64,000 nucleotides of DNA from Agarivorans albus (GTDB lineage Bacteria > Pseudomonadota > Gammaproteobacteria > Enterobacterales > Celerinatantimonadaceae): assembly GCF_019670105.1 (NCBI RefSeq), contig NZ_AP023032.1:3607501-3671500 (forward strand), given 5' to 3'. The notes beneath the pieces were generated by a model that had not been told where the DNA came from, searched no databases, and worked only from the letters and a program-made list of their open reading frames with translations. Position numbers and translations under genes: made by a program. Every line of letters begins with the position of its first letter. Position 1 is the stretch's first letter. This document shows, piece after piece, positions 30,686 to 40,057 of this stretch.

Positions 30686-30720
30686 CATCGGAAAAACCGA
30701 TGATAAATTGGAAAAACAAT
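30686..30720. promoter_or_regulatory. Paired dyads upstream of nhaA (possible NhaR site)
   Basis: CATCGG-AAAAA-CCGATG (30686-30702) and ATTG-GAAAAA-CAAT (30707-30720) are adjacent inverted repeats sharing a TGGAAAAAC-like core. They lie about 80-110 bp before the nhaA start. Their role as regulator sites is inferred from position only. Confidence 0.4.
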
Positions 30721-30756
30721 GGTTTAACCATTGATTAACAGAAGGGTCGAATATTT

Positions 30757-30790
30757 AACCCTGCTAGAAATCACACTTTCTAGCAGGGTT
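30757..30790. terminator. Terminator of thyA
   Basis: A 14-bp perfect stem (AACCCTGCTAGAAA with TTTCTAGCAGGGTT) and 6-nt loop lies 10 bases past the thyA stop codon. The following minus-strand run (AAATATTCG) is only weakly U-rich. Confidence 0.7.
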
Positions 30791-30800
30791 AATTGGATAA

Positions 30801-31652
30801 CTATACCGAGAATGGGTAAGCGATAGGGTCGTGATATTGGTAATCAGTCACTTCAAAGTCGTCAAGTGTTACCCAAGTTTCTAAGTCTTCTAAAGACTTA
30901 ATCTTTGGATTGATATGTAACTTAGGGGCGGCAAACGGTTCGCGCTTAAGCTGAACATCTCTCATCAATTCCAACTGATCTTCATAGATGTGGGCATTAA
31001 CAATTTTGTGGTAAGCCTTACCCGGTTTGTGGCCGGTGATTTGCGCCATCAAGGCCAAAAACGTGAACACTTGAATTTGGTTAAAATTTTGCCCCAGCGG
31101 TACATCACACGAGCGTTGTGACGAAGTAAGGTAAAGCCTATCGCCCAATAAAGAAAAAGTATGAGTATGCATACATGGTCGTAAGCAGCCTAAGTGAAAC
31201 TCACCCGGGTTATAGAACGACAAAATTTCTCCGCGATCATCAATGCCTTTTGATAGGTCATCTACGATCTTCTTCAGCTGATCAACCGACCCGCCTTCTG
31301 GCTTACGCCAAGAACGCCCCTGCACGCCGTAAACCCGACCCATATCGTTGTCGCCTTTACGTGCCGGGTTGTTTAACCACGCTTCGTTCTCATTTGCATT
31401 AGCCAACCACGTAGGCGTGCCTAGTGCTTTGAAATCAGCCGCATTATCTAGGCCACGAATGTAACCCAGTAACTCGGCAATGGCGGCTTTCCAATAGCTT
31501 TTGCGTGTTGTAACTAATGGGAATTCGTTGTTGGCAACATCATATTCAAGATCAGCATTAATAATGGTTAAACAACGCTTACCGGTGCGTTCATTTTCAA
31601 TCCAAGTGCCTTCATCAACAATGCGTTGGCATAGGTCTAAATACTGTTTCAT
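30801..31652 (-). CDS. thyA: Thymidylate synthase
   Basis: ThyA makes dTMP from dUMP with methylene-tetrahydrofolate. The catalytic Cys is in CLRPCMHTH (the Vibrio-like variant of the usual PPCH site). The signature [16 protein letters not shown] and the C-terminal [14 protein letters not shown] are present. The N-terminal Arg motif (ERTGKRCLT) is atypical of E. coli ThyA. At 283 aa it matches the slightly longer Vibrio/Shewanella subgroup. It overlaps lgt by four bases, as in E. coli lgt-thyA. Confidence 0.95.
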   Translation of the reverse strand: MKQYLDLCQRIVDEGTWIENERTGKRCLTIINADLEYDVANNEFPLVTTRKSYWKAAIAELLGYIRGLDNAADFKALGTPTWLANANENEAWLNNPARKGDNDMGRVYGVQGRSWRKPEGGSVDQLKKIVDDLSKGIDDRGEILSFYNPGEFHLGCLRPCMHTHTFSLLGDRLYLTSSQRSCDVPLGQNFNQIQVFTFLALMAQITGHKPGKAYHKIVNAHIYEDQLELMRDVQLKREPFAAPKLHINPKIKSLEDLETWVTLDDFEVTDYQYHDPIAYPFSV

Positions 31653-32452
31653 GCGTTACTCTCTTTGGTGTTGCGTCGATAAGCCCAGCGAATAAATAAA
31701 ACGCCAAATATAATCATAGGCAAAGACAAGATTTGTCCCATGCTCATGCCTAAACTTAACAAGCCTAAGTGGCTGTCTGGCTCTCGGAAAAATTCAATAA
31801 TAAAGCGGAAACTACCATAGCCTAACAAAAAGGCACCAGAGATAGCGCCCATTGGCGGCTTACGCTTGGCATAAACCAACAAAATAACCAGCAACAATAC
31901 GCCTTCTAGGGCAAACTCATAAAGCTGTGAAGGGTGTCTTGCTACTAGGCCACCTGTTGGGAACACCATTCCCCAAGGCATGTCGGTTGCGCGCCCCCAC
32001 AGCTCGCCATTCATAAAATTACCTAAGCGTCCCGTGGCTAAACCAAATGGAATGAGTGGCGCAATAAAATCGGCTACGGTGAAAAAATGGCGTTTGGTTC
32101 GGCGCGCAAACCACATCATCGCCGCAATTACACCTAACAAGCCTCCATGGAACGACATTCCGCCGGTCCAAATTTTAAATAAATATAAGGGGTCATCTAA
32201 AAACTGTGGGAACTGATAAAACAACACATAACCAATTCGGCCACCAATGATTACCCCTACAAATCCATAAAACAGCAAATCGCTCACTTCGGCGCGTGTC
32301 CAACCGCTGCCAGGCTTATCGGCCATACGGTTACCCAACCACATCGCAAATAAAAAGCCAAACAAATACATTAAACCGTACCAACGTACGTCCAATGGAC
32401 CGATGCTAATCGCAATCGGATCAATTTCAGGAAATTGCAAAGGTGTAGACAC
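31649..32452 (-). CDS. lgt: Prolipoprotein diacylglyceryl transferase
   Basis: Lgt adds diacylglyceryl to the lipobox cysteine of prolipoproteins in the inner membrane. About seven membrane segments are seen. The Lgt signature [17 protein letters not shown] (near 145) and [10 protein letters not shown], which carries the essential His, are present. It starts with GTG at 32452 ([10 protein letters not shown]) with no strong RBS. Length 267 aa is normal. It is translationally coupled to thyA. Confidence 0.95.
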   Translation of the reverse strand: MSTPLQFPEIDPIAISIGPLDVRWYGLMYLFGFLFAMWLGNRMADKPGSGWTRAEVSDLLFYGFVGVIIGGRIGYVLFYQFPQFLDDPLYLFKIWTGGMSFHGGLLGVIAAMMWFARRTKRHFFTVADFIAPLIPFGLATGRLGNFMNGELWGRATDMPWGMVFPTGGLVARHPSQLYEFALEGVLLLVILLVYAKRKPPMGAISGAFLLGYGSFRFIIEFFREPDSHLGLLSLGMSMGQILSLPMIIFGVLFIRWAYRRNTKESNA

Positions 32453-32540
32453 GATAATTTGCTCTATTTAGGGAATAAAAAGAATGGGCATTTTGCAGTT
32501 AAATCAGCCATGAAACAAGCTCTGACTCATGGCAAATTCA

Positions 32541-34808
32541 TTAATGTTTACTAACACGAACCAACTGCGACAAGTTCTGTTGCTGCAAATATTCATACAA
32601 CAAGCTGTATATCGCTGAACCACTTTGGCTTTGTAGGATTTGCTCACGCAAAGCCGCTAATTCACTCAGGTTCACATGGCGTATTATGTATTTAATTTTA
32701 GCCAGGTTAAAACTAGACATACTTAAACGACGGTAACCTAAGGCTAATACCAACAAGGCCCCTACCGGCTCGCCAGCCAACTCACCACAAAAACTAACGG
32801 GAGTATTGTGCAGATTAGCTTGTTCAATAATTTGATTTAATGCGCGCACAACAGACGGGTGAAAAGTATCAAACAGCTCTGCGACGCGGGTATTGTTTCG
32901 GTCTACTGCTAACAAGTACTGGGTTAAGTCGTTGCTGCCCACCGACCAAAAGTCCACTCGCTGGGCTAATTCTGGCAACAAAAATAGTACCGAGGGTACT
33001 TCTAGCATCACCCCGTGTTTAGGCCGCTCTGGTGGTTCGGTTAAATCTAATTCGTCAACCACTTCCGCCCAAGCTTGCTCGAGCAAGCGCGAGGCTTCAT
33101 CTACCTCATTAAGGCAACTGATCATCGGCAACATAATACATAAATTGCCACACTCGATAGCCGAGCGATACATCGCCCTTGCCTGTACCAAAAATATCTC
33201 GGGATGATCGAGAGTTAGGCGAATACCGCGCCAACCTAAAAATGGGTTCTCTTCCACAATAGGAAAATAGGGAAGCTGTTTATCCCCGCCCACATCAAGG
33301 GTGCGCATACACACTTCTTTACCACGATAGCTGTTTAAAATGTCGCGATAACGAGTATATTGTTCGTCTTCAGAGGGAAAACGATCCTGCATCAAAAATG
33401 GCACTTCGGTACGATACAAACCCACGCCATCTGCACCCGCATTAATCGCAATGTCGCTATCGGCACTAAGGCCAGCATTAATTAACATTTCAACGTTTTC
33501 ACCGTCGATGCTAACAGCGGGTTTATCTAAATCTTGTTGAACTAAACTATTTAGCTCGCTTTCTTGCGCCAATAAAGCGATGTACTCATCACGAACAATT
33601 TTGTCTGGCTCAACAAACAGTTCGCCAGAATAACCATCTAAAATAAGCTCGCAGCCACGCAACTTATTAACGTTAAAACTTAAACCCATTAAGGCTGGAA
33701 TGCCCATGGCACGTGCCAAAATGGCTGCATGTGAGTTTGCAGCCCCTCGCTGAGAAACAACCCCGGCCAAAAACTTACGCGGAATTTTTGCGAACATAGT
33801 GGCAGTGACTTCCTCAGCAACCACAATCACCGGCTCACTAGGAATAATTTCTGCGCTAGGACCTAATTCCAAGGCGTGCAGCAAACGTAAACCGACATCT
33901 TTTACATCCACCGCCCGCTCTTTTAAGTAGGGGTCGTTCATTTCTTCAAACTGCTGCACGTAGTGCTCTATCACTAAACGCAGCGCACCTTCAACCTGAT
34001 AGCCCTCACTAATCTTGCGGCGAATATCGCCAGCTAAGCTAGCATCAGCCAACATGTGTTGATAAACATCGAAGATGGAGGCGACATCTTTGGGCAACTG
34101 CTCAGACAGCTTAATCGCTAAACTATGAAATTCATCTCGAGTAATTTCTAAGGCAACATCGAAGCGCTGTAATTGGTGCTCACTATCCTCAGCTTTTTCT
34201 ACAGCTTGCTGCTCTAAGGCGCCGGTAGAGCGATTTATCCAAGCTTTGGCAATGGCTATCCCACTAGAGCTAGAGCCTGCTTTTATTGCTTCAGTCCACT
34301 TGTGCTTAGTAGGTTCTTGTAACACCGTTTGAAAATCGGTATTGGCTAATACCCCGGCTAGATGCGCAGCCAGCGTTACCAAAAATGACTCTTCACTTTG
34401 ATCAAAACTGCGGGTTTCGGACTGTTGTACAACTAATACTCCCAACACCTTTCGTTGGTGAGTAATTGGTGTTCCAAGAAATGAAAAGAAACCGTCTTCT
34501 GCGGTTTCGGGTAAATACTTAAAATGAGGATTTAAACGCGCATCAGCTAAATTAATCGGCTCTTCGCGAACGGCAACTTGACCAACAACCCCTTCTCCCA
34601 AAGGCATCATTGCTTTACCCACAGCTTCACTGGCAAGGCCATGGGTTGCTCGCAGAACAAGATTTTGTTGCTGCGAGTCCATCACATACACCGAACAACA
34701 GTCGGTATGCATGGTAAGGCGAATCTTTTCGACAAGAATAGCTAAAGCACTGTCGAGAGTATCGGCATTGCTTACCTGTTCAACAATGGCGCGTAACTCT
34801 CCTAACAC
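32541..34808 (-). CDS. ptsP: Phosphoenolpyruvate-protein phosphotransferase PtsP (enzyme I-Ntr)
   Basis: PtsP begins the nitrogen PTS phosphorelay, passing phosphate from PEP to NPr. An N-terminal GAF domain (about 15-155) precedes the enzyme I domains: N-terminal part, swivelling domain with the phosphorylated His in GAANSHAAILARAMG (near 360), and the PEP-binding barrel (LYRTEVPFLMQDRFPSEDEQ, SVGSNDLTQYLLAVDR, CGELAGEP). Length 755 aa is normal. The GTG start at 34808 touches the rppH stop codon (TAAGTG) with GGAG 9 bases upstream. The rppH-ptsP pair is conserved in gammaproteobacteria. Confidence 0.96.
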   Translation of the reverse strand: MLGELRAIVEQVSNADTLDSALAILVEKIRLTMHTDCCSVYVMDSQQQNLVLRATHGLASEAVGKAMMPLGEGVVGQVAVREEPINLADARLNPHFKYLPETAEDGFFSFLGTPITHQRKVLGVLVVQQSETRSFDQSEESFLVTLAAHLAGVLANTDFQTVLQEPTKHKWTEAIKAGSSSSGIAIAKAWINRSTGALEQQAVEKAEDSEHQLQRFDVALEITRDEFHSLAIKLSEQLPKDVASIFDVYQHMLADASLAGDIRRKISEGYQVEGALRLVIEHYVQQFEEMNDPYLKERAVDVKDVGLRLLHALELGPSAEIIPSEPVIVVAEEVTATMFAKIPRKFLAGVVSQRGAANSHAAILARAMGIPALMGLSFNVNKLRGCELILDGYSGELFVEPDKIVRDEYIALLAQESELNSLVQQDLDKPAVSIDGENVEMLINAGLSADSDIAINAGADGVGLYRTEVPFLMQDRFPSEDEQYTRYRDILNSYRGKEVCMRTLDVGGDKQLPYFPIVEENPFLGWRGIRLTLDHPEIFLVQARAMYRSAIECGNLCIMLPMISCLNEVDEASRLLEQAWAEVVDELDLTEPPERPKHGVMLEVPSVLFLLPELAQRVDFWSVGSNDLTQYLLAVDRNNTRVAELFDTFHPSVVRALNQIIEQANLHNTPVSFCGELAGEPVGALLVLALGYRRLSMSSFNLAKIKYIIRHVNLSELAALREQILQSQSGSAIYSLLYEYLQQQNLSQLVRVSKH

Positions 34809-35351
34809 TTACGAAGCTCCTTTTCGCTTTTTATAACGCCGGCGTTTATCTTTGCCTTGGTGTTTCTCCGAGCGGTTAAACGGCATGGCCGCCGTTACAA
34901 ACTCTTTTAATGCTCGGCGATAAACCTCCCGCTTAAAAGACACTACCTGTCTTACGGGATACCAGTAACTCACCCAACGCCAATCATCAAACTCTGGATG
35001 GCCACAGCGATCAAATTTTATATTAGATTCTTTGCCCACTAAGCGGAGCAAAAACCACTTTTGTTTTTGTCCGATACAAACCGGCGGACTATCCCAACGA
35101 ATTAAGCGCTTTGGTAATTTATAACGCAGCCAATGTCTGGTTGTTGCTACAATCTTTACATCTTGCGGCAACAAGCCGACCTCTTCATGTAACTCACGAT
35201 ACATCGCTTGTTCAGCAGACTCTCCCTCGTCTACGCCTCCCTGAGGGAACTGCCATGAATGTTGACCATATCTACGTGCCCATAAAACCTGACCACGCTG
35301 ATTACAAATAACGATGCCTACGTTGGGACGATAACCATCCCCATCAATCAC
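34809..35351 (-). CDS. rppH: RNA pyrophosphohydrolase RppH
   Basis: RppH removes pyrophosphate from 5'-triphosphorylated mRNAs, opening them to RNase E. The Nudix box [23 protein letters not shown] (key residues G-x5-E-x7-REL-x-EE-x-G) starts near residue 38. The N-terminus ([17 protein letters not shown]) is diagnostic. The 180-aa protein ends in a strongly basic tail ([18 protein letters not shown]), longer than in E. coli and possibly RNA-binding. It is co-transcribed with ptsP. Upstream lies the 638-bp DnaA-box-rich region and mutH. Confidence 0.95.
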   Translation of the reverse strand: MIDGDGYRPNVGIVICNQRGQVLWARRYGQHSWQFPQGGVDEGESAEQAMYRELHEEVGLLPQDVKIVATTRHWLRYKLPKRLIRWDSPPVCIGQKQKWFLLRLVGKESNIKFDRCGHPEFDDWRWVSYWYPVRQVVSFKREVYRRALKEFVTAAMPFNRSEKHQGKDKRRRYKKRKGAS

Positions 35352-35989
35352 TGAAACAACCTTCAGCTAAAAAACTATAGATAAAGTGATTCTTTCACAG
35401 AATCACAAGCGCGGCAAATACGCCTATCACAAAGGGAATAAATTGTAATAATGCAGGCTTAATTAAAGTTATTCGACTTATCTGTGAGAAATCCTGTGCA
35501 TAACTTGGGTCAAACCCACTATAGACAAAATCACAGTTCAAAGCCGAACAAAAAACACACCAACAACAACACATATAACTCAACAAAAACAACAAGTTAA
35601 AAAACCATGGTTTGAGTAAGCGTTATTTTTAGCAAGTTAAAACTGTTTATAAGTCCTAGCGTTTAAAAAACACACAGTTCTAATTTTTTAGCCAAACGGC
35701 TAAAATTTCTGACTAAAAATAAACCACTTTTGATTAAACCGTATAATTCTGTGTATAAAATCCAAGTTAATAACAATGACAGATAGTTATCCCTATTATG
35801 TGTGGACAAAGCTGTTAGTAAGTGCTCATTAGTTATGAATAAACCCCACAGCTTCCTATCAAAGCACACAGTTTCTAATAAAAACCTTTTTTAAACATAG
35901 CCTTAGCTATAATCACTTAAGCATTTAAGCTTTGCTGCAATTGTTGAACAGCTTCTATACAATGGTGTTTTTGTTGGCGCTAGGCATGC
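35352..35989. other. AT-rich rppH-mutH intergenic region with clustered DnaA-box-like sites (DARS2 candidate)
   Basis: No credible gene lies in this 638-bp stretch. It contains nonamers in the orientation reading TTATNCACA on the minus strand: TTATGCACA (35503-35495) and TTATACACA (35758-35750), both perfect to the consensus, TTGTCCACA (35809-35801, one change), TTATAAACA (about 35651-35643, one change) and TTTCTCACA (35491-35483, one change). A degenerate TTATCCCTA (35787-35795) faces the TTGTCCACA box. In E. coli, as I recall, the DnaA-reactivating locus DARS2 is next to mutH. Conserved location plus box density suggests an equivalent, but this is not proved. Confidence 0.5.
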
Positions 35990-36658
35990 ATGACAGCTAA
36001 ACCACAAAGTGAAACAGAACTCTTCGAACGCGCTCAGTCTTTAGCCGGATTAAGCTTAGGCGAACTTGCACATCGTGAAGGATTTGCCATTCCAAAAGAT
36101 CTAAAAAGAGAAAAAGGCTGGAGCGGTCAATTGCTCGAATGGTGCTTGGGCGCGAGTGCGGGTAGCAAACCTATCCAAGACTTTCCAGAGCTGGGTATAG
36201 AACTTAAAACCATTCCTATTGATGCTTCGGGCAAACCACTAGAAAGCACCTACGTGTGCATAACTCCTCTGTGCAATGTCACCGGATCAACTTGGCACAA
36301 TAGCAATGTGTATAACAAGCTATCGAGGGTATTGTGGATCCCCATTTTAGCAGAGCGGCATATTCCTTTAGATCAGCGCGTTGTGGCCAATCCCATCCTG
36401 TGGAGCCCCAATCCCCAACAAGAACAACTGCTCCGATCAGATTGGGAGGAAATCATGGAAATGATTGCTTTTGGTCAAATAGAACAAATTACCGCGCGCC
36501 ATGGTCAAGTGTTACAGTTACGCCCTAAAGCCGCTAATAACAAGGCTCGAACCAGCGCAATTGGCCCAAATGGCCAACTAATTCAAACCCTTCCTCGTGG
36601 TTATTACCTAAGAACAAAGTTCACCGCAGCCCTGCTTCAAGACTACTTTCAACTGTAA
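35990..36658 (+). CDS. mutH: DNA mismatch repair endonuclease MutH
   Basis: MutH nicks the unmethylated strand at hemimethylated GATC sites after MutS-MutL recognition. Family features: [10 protein letters not shown] near 18, [14 protein letters not shown], the catalytic Asp and Glu-x-Lys in [13 protein letters not shown] (about 70-80), and C-terminal [10 protein letters not shown]. Length 222 aa is normal. It is divergent from rppH, as in E. coli. Presence implies a Dam-based repair system. Confidence 0.97.
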   Translation: MTAKPQSETELFERAQSLAGLSLGELAHREGFAIPKDLKREKGWSGQLLEWCLGASAGSKPIQDFPELGIELKTIPIDASGKPLESTYVCITPLCNVTGSTWHNSNVYNKLSRVLWIPILAERHIPLDQRVVANPILWSPNPQQEQLLRSDWEEIMEMIAFGQIEQITARHGQVLQLRPKAANNKARTSAIGPNGQLIQTLPRGYYLRTKFTAALLQDYFQL

Positions 36659-36756
36659 AAAAATTAATCAACTATTGACCAAGCTCTCACTTTTTTGAAA
36701 GAATCGATATTGGTCACATAGTATACGGATTTATATTATCTCTCGGAGGAGAAACC

Positions 36757-37077
36757 ATGCCGTTGAAGAAGCAATACCTAAAATCGAAGCCAGAAGTAAA
36801 AGTTACCTTTGAAATTGAGAAGGAAGCCACTCAAGAAGCGGAGCAAATTTTCTTGCTAGCTGAGTTTAACGAATGGCAACCCATAGAACTTACTAAGCTA
36901 AAAAACGGTAAGTTCAAAGTAGTGGTAAACGTGCCAACAGATCAACAAAGCAGCTACCAGTTTAAATACAAACTTTGCTTGAGCGACGGTGCAGAAGCCT
37001 ATGACAATGACTGGGCAGCAGACAGCTACCAGCCAAATGGCGTGGATGGTGACAACTCTGTACTTGAAGTGGCTTAA
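36757..37077 (+). CDS. Small CBM48-like (isoamylase early-set) protein
   Basis: This 106-aa protein is essentially a single glycogen-binding-type immunoglobulin-fold domain: VTFEIEKEATQEAEQIFLLAEFNEW (start of fold, with the AEFNEWQP motif near 36-42), followed by KFKVVVNVP and YQFKYKL, as in CBM48/AMPK-beta domains. No catalytic domain, signal peptide or membrane segment. A strong RBS (GGAGGAG) precedes the ATG. It is monocistronic with its own terminator, just after mutH. It may bind glycogen or be a stand-alone regulator; the function is unknown to me. Confidence 0.75.
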   Translation: MPLKKQYLKSKPEVKVTFEIEKEATQEAEQIFLLAEFNEWQPIELTKLKNGKFKVVVNVPTDQQSSYQFKYKLCLSDGAEAYDNDWAADSYQPNGVDGDNSVLEVA

Positions 37078-37089
37078 ACCACAAACATA

Positions 37090-37117
37090 AAAAAAGCCCG
37101 CTACTGCGGGCTTTTTT
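37090..37117. terminator. Bidirectional terminator between the CBM48-like gene and rplS
   Basis: An 11-bp stem AAAAAGCCCGC / GCGGGCTTTTT with TACT loop lies between convergent genes; U-tracts on both strands. Confidence 0.9.
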
Positions 37118-37135
37118 ATTCTCGAAGAAAAGGGC

Positions 37136-37486
37136 TTACTTAGCCAATTTTTCTTTAATACGTGCTTTCTTACCAGAAAGTTCACGCAAGTAGTAAAGCT
37201 TAGAACGACGAACGTCACCACGACGCTTAACAGTAATACTCTCAACTAGCGGGCTATGAGTTTGGAATGCACGCTCAACGCCTTCACCGCTTGAAATTTT
37301 ACGTACAGTAAATGCAGAGTGTAAACCACGGTTACGCTTAGCAATTACTACACCTTCAAACGCCTGTAGACGCTCACGGTTACCTTCTTTTACTTTTACC
37401 TGAACTACAACTGTGTCACCAGGTGCGAACGCAGGTACGTCTTGCTTCAATTGCTCTTCTTCGAGCTGTTTAATGATATTGCTCAT
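37136..37486 (-). CDS. rplS: 50S ribosomal protein L19
   Basis: L19 sits at the 30S-50S interface. The sequence matches E. coli closely ([55 protein letters not shown]). Length 116 aa is normal. It is last in the rpsP-rimM-trmD-rplS operon, 27 bases after trmD, and has a terminator 18 bases downstream. Confidence 0.98.
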   Translation of the reverse strand: MSNIIKQLEEEQLKQDVPAFAPGDTVVVQVKVKEGNRERLQAFEGVVIAKRNRGLHSAFTVRKISSGEGVERAFQTHSPLVESITVKRRGDVRRSKLYYLRELSGKKARIKEKLAK

Positions 37487-37513
37487 TACTATTTCCTAGA
37501 ATTAACTGAATCT

Positions 37514-38287
37514 TTATTTACTATCCAAGGGCGTTTGCTCTTGGATAAACTCAGCAAGAATCTTTTCTTGCTTGTCAGTCAGAGCTAGATTCTCCAATAA
37601 CTCCGGTCGCCTCAAGTAAGTTCGCCCAAGTGCCTGTTTGTAGCGCCATTCTTCGATTTTTTTATGGTTACCACTTAACAGTACCTCGGGTACTGTTTGC
37701 CCATCCAAAACTTCTGGACGAGTATAGTGTGGACAATCCAACAATCCATCGGAGAATGAATCCTGCTCAGCTGAAGCTTTATCCCCCAGAACTCCCGGAA
37801 TTAACCGCGAGACGGCGTCTATCATATTCATTGCTGGCAGCTCACCACCACTTAACACATAATCACCAATCGACCATTCTTCATCAACTTCCGCTTGAAT
37901 CAAGCGTTCGTCAATGCCTTCATAGCGACCAGCAACAATAATCAGCTTTTGCTGTTGAGCTAACTCTATTACTCCATCTTGCTTCAAGGTACGCCCTTGC
38001 GGTGACATATAAATCACCTTAACCCCATCACCAGCGGCCTGTTTAGCAGCATGAATCGCATCCCGTAAAGGTTGCACCATCATTAGCATGCCAGGGCCAC
38101 CGCCGTAAGGTCGGTCGTCCACCGTACGATGTTTGTCATGAGTAAAATCACGAGGATTCCAACACTCAATCTTAATCAGGCCGCGTTTTACCGCACGCCC
38201 AGTTACACCGTACTCGCTTATGGCAGAAAACATTTCAGGAAATAGACTTACTATTCCCACCCACAATTGTGGTATTTGCTCAGCCAT
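37514..38287 (-). CDS. trmD: tRNA (guanine-N1)-methyltransferase TrmD
   Basis: TrmD forms m1G37 in tRNAs and prevents frameshifting. Knotted SPOUT fold signatures: [43 protein letters not shown] and [15 protein letters not shown], containing the SAM pocket. Length 257 aa is normal. It lies 8 bases after rimM. Confidence 0.97.
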   Translation of the reverse strand: MAEQIPQLWVGIVSLFPEMFSAISEYGVTGRAVKRGLIKIECWNPRDFTHDKHRTVDDRPYGGGPGMLMMVQPLRDAIHAAKQAAGDGVKVIYMSPQGRTLKQDGVIELAQQQKLIIVAGRYEGIDERLIQAEVDEEWSIGDYVLSGGELPAMNMIDAVSRLIPGVLGDKASAEQDSFSDGLLDCPHYTRPEVLDGQTVPEVLLSGNHKKIEEWRYKQALGRTYLRRPELLENLALTDKQEKILAEFIQEQTPLDSK

Positions 38288-38295
38288 AAAGGAAC

Positions 38296-38826
38296 CTAGA
38301 AACTAGGGTCCCAATCAACAGTAATAGTTTGAGACTCGCGATCGACGTTATCAATTATCTGAGACTCTATGAACGGGATTAACCGTTCCTTTTTGCCAAA
38401 GGCATCTTTTAAATTGGCTTTCACAACCAAAACATCATTAGAGCCTGTTTCCATTAAATCGGTCACATGCCCGAAGTTATAGCCGCTACGATTAACCACT
38501 TGCATGCCCATTAGGTCACGCCAGTAATATTCATCTTCAGCAAGCTCCGGTAGGACTTCCGGCAAAGCCGCAATATCCATTCCGGTTAAACTCTGTGCTT
38601 GTTCTCTTACATCGTAGCCCTCAAGCTTAACGATGAAAGATTTGCTGTGTCGCCGCCATTCTGTCACTTCAATTGAAGTATATTCGCCAGAACGACCTAT
38701 CAACCAAGGTTGATAGTTAAATACAGCTTCTGCATCTTCAGTGAATGAGTTAACTTTTAGCCATCCTTTAATACCGTAAACGGCACCGAGGCGACCCAGT
38801 ACGATGGGCTGTTCTTTATTGCTCAT
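38296..38826 (-). CDS. rimM: Ribosome maturation factor RimM
   Basis: RimM helps assemble the 30S head. It has an N-terminal RimM barrel ([21 protein letters not shown]) and a PRC-barrel C-terminus ([15 protein letters not shown] and [13 protein letters not shown]). Length 176 aa is normal. It sits between rpsP and trmD. Confidence 0.96.
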   Translation of the reverse strand: MSNKEQPIVLGRLGAVYGIKGWLKVNSFTEDAEAVFNYQPWLIGRSGEYTSIEVTEWRRHSKSFIVKLEGYDVREQAQSLTGMDIAALPEVLPELAEDEYYWRDLMGMQVVNRSGYNFGHVTDLMETGSNDVLVVKANLKDAFGKKERLIPFIESQIIDNVDRESQTITVDWDPSF

Positions 38827-38850
38827 CTTAACTCCACTAAAAAGGCTAAA

Positions 38851-39096
38851 TTAAGCTGCTTTTGAATCTTTGATTAGCTTAGCTACACGGTTAGAAACCG
38901 CAGCGCCTTGGCCAACCCAGTGATCAATGCGGTCTTGTTCCAAGCGAATACGCTCTTCTTGACCTTTTGCGATCGGATTGAAAAAACCTAATTTTTCAAT
39001 GAAGCGACCGTCACGTGAATTACGGCTATCAGTAACAACTACTTGATAGAATGGACGCTTCTTAGCGCCGCCACGTTGCAAACGAATGGTAACCAT
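38851..39096 (-). CDS. rpsP: 30S ribosomal protein S16
   Basis: S16 (81 aa) begins [21 protein letters not shown], the family signature (core shown), and ends in a basic helix. It is first in the rpsP-rimM-trmD-rplS operon. A promoter lies about 70 bp upstream, and a hairpin with U-tract lies in the leader. Confidence 0.98.
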   Translation of the reverse strand: MVTIRLQRGGAKKRPFYQVVVTDSRNSRDGRFIEKLGFFNPIAKGQEERIRLEQDRIDHWVGQGAAVSNRVAKLIKDSKAA

Positions 39097-39114
39097 ATCG
39101 TCCTCATACTAGTT

Positions 39115-39143
39115 AAAAAATTTAAGGTCCCAAAATGGGATCC
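39115..39143 (-). terminator. Leader hairpin with U-tract upstream of rpsP (attenuator candidate)
   Basis: On the minus strand a stem GGATCCCA / TGGGA-CC with one bulge (39143-39126) is followed by TTAAATTTTTT (39125-39115). It lies between the promoter and the rpsP start codon, about 20 bases before it. It could act as an attenuator for the ribosomal operon. Read by eye; stability not computed. Confidence 0.5.
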
Positions 39144-39163
39144 CCGCTAATTGAAGCCGCGGA

Positions 39164-39191
39164 ATTGTACTCCTTTTTTGCTTAATTGCAA
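39164..39191 (-). promoter_or_regulatory. Promoter of the rpsP operon
   Basis: On the minus strand TTGCAA (39191-39186), 16-bp spacer, TACAAT (39169-39164). It lies about 70 bp before rpsP. Confidence 0.65.
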
Positions 39192-39379
39192 GCTATAACC
39201 CGCTTTGGCGAGCATCTAAATTGCTAGCGCTTATCGGCGCAAAATGGCCAATACTTTCTATGCTTGTTTTTGCTGCTAAAAAAGCTAAGTGACTCAAGCT
39301 ACTAACGCACGCTTTGACTTAGCTGCAAGCTTCTACCAACATAGGCGTTTAACTATACTGATCACCGAGCCATTTGTTT

Positions 39380-40057
39380 ATGAAGTACCAATGGATATTG
39401 TTTGATGCCGATGAGACCCTGTTTCATTTTGACGCTTTTGCCGGCTTACAGTTAATGTTCTCTCGCTATGGGGTTAAATTTGAGCAACAAGACTATCAAC
39501 ATTACCAAACCCGCAACCTGCCCTTATGGGAAGCCTATCAAGCCGGCCAGGTGAATGCAGAGCAGCTTCAACAGCAACGCTTTGAGCATTGGGCCAAGCA
39601 GCTTGAACAACACCCGCAAGCGCTCAATGACGCCTTCCTAGAGGCAATGGCAGACATATGCAGCCTATTACCTGGCGCTAAAGACTTGCTAGATGCACTT
39701 AAGAGCAAAGTGAAGATGGGCATTATTACCAACGGTTTTACCGCTTTGCAAAAAATTCGTTTAGAACGCACCGGGTTGAGCGGCTATTTCTCACCTTTGG
39801 TTATCTCTGAGCAAGTGGGCGTTGCAAAACCGCATAAAGATATATTTGAGCATGCCTTTGCTCAAATGCAGCAACCAGAGAAACATCGGGTATTAATGGT
39901 AGGAGACAATCCACATTCAGATATACAAGGTGGTATTAATGCGGGGATTAGAACTTGCTGGTTAAATCGTCACGGAGAAAAAAGGCCAGAGGGAATAGAG
40001 CCCCACTATGAGGTGAGTTCGCTTAAGCAACTGCAAACCCTATTAGAAGCTGCTTAG
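39380..40057 (+). CDS. yjjG: Pyrimidine 5'-nucleotidase YjjG (HAD family)
   Basis: YjjG dephosphorylates dUMP, dTMP and modified nucleotides, acting as house-cleaning. HAD motifs: nucleophile FDADETLF (residue about 9), GIITNGF, and AKPHKDIFEHA followed by MVGDNPHSDI. It aligns end to end with E. coli YjjG from memory. I choose ATG at 39380 (MKYQWILFD); TTG two codons earlier is possible. Its 3' end overlaps the 3' end of the convergent arfA ORF. Confidence 0.92.
   Translation: MKYQWILFDADETLFHFDAFAGLQLMFSRYGVKFEQQDYQHYQTRNLPLWEAYQAGQVNAEQLQQQRFEHWAKQLEQHPQALNDAFLEAMADICSLLPGAKDLLDALKSKVKMGIITNGFTALQKIRLERTGLSGYFSPLVISEQVGVAKPHKDIFEHAFAQMQQPEKHRVLMVGDNPHSDIQGGINAGIRTCWLNRHGEKRPEGIEPHYEVSSLKQLQTLLEAA

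Noticed and set aside
35395-35595. 66-aa frame rich in Cys and hydrophobic residues in the rppH-mutH gap
   Set aside because: No RBS, unusual composition and position in an AT-rich gap with DnaA-like boxes; likely not a gene.
35663-35869. 68-aa frame in the same gap
   Set aside because: AT-rich random-looking composition, no RBS, covers the DnaA-like boxes.
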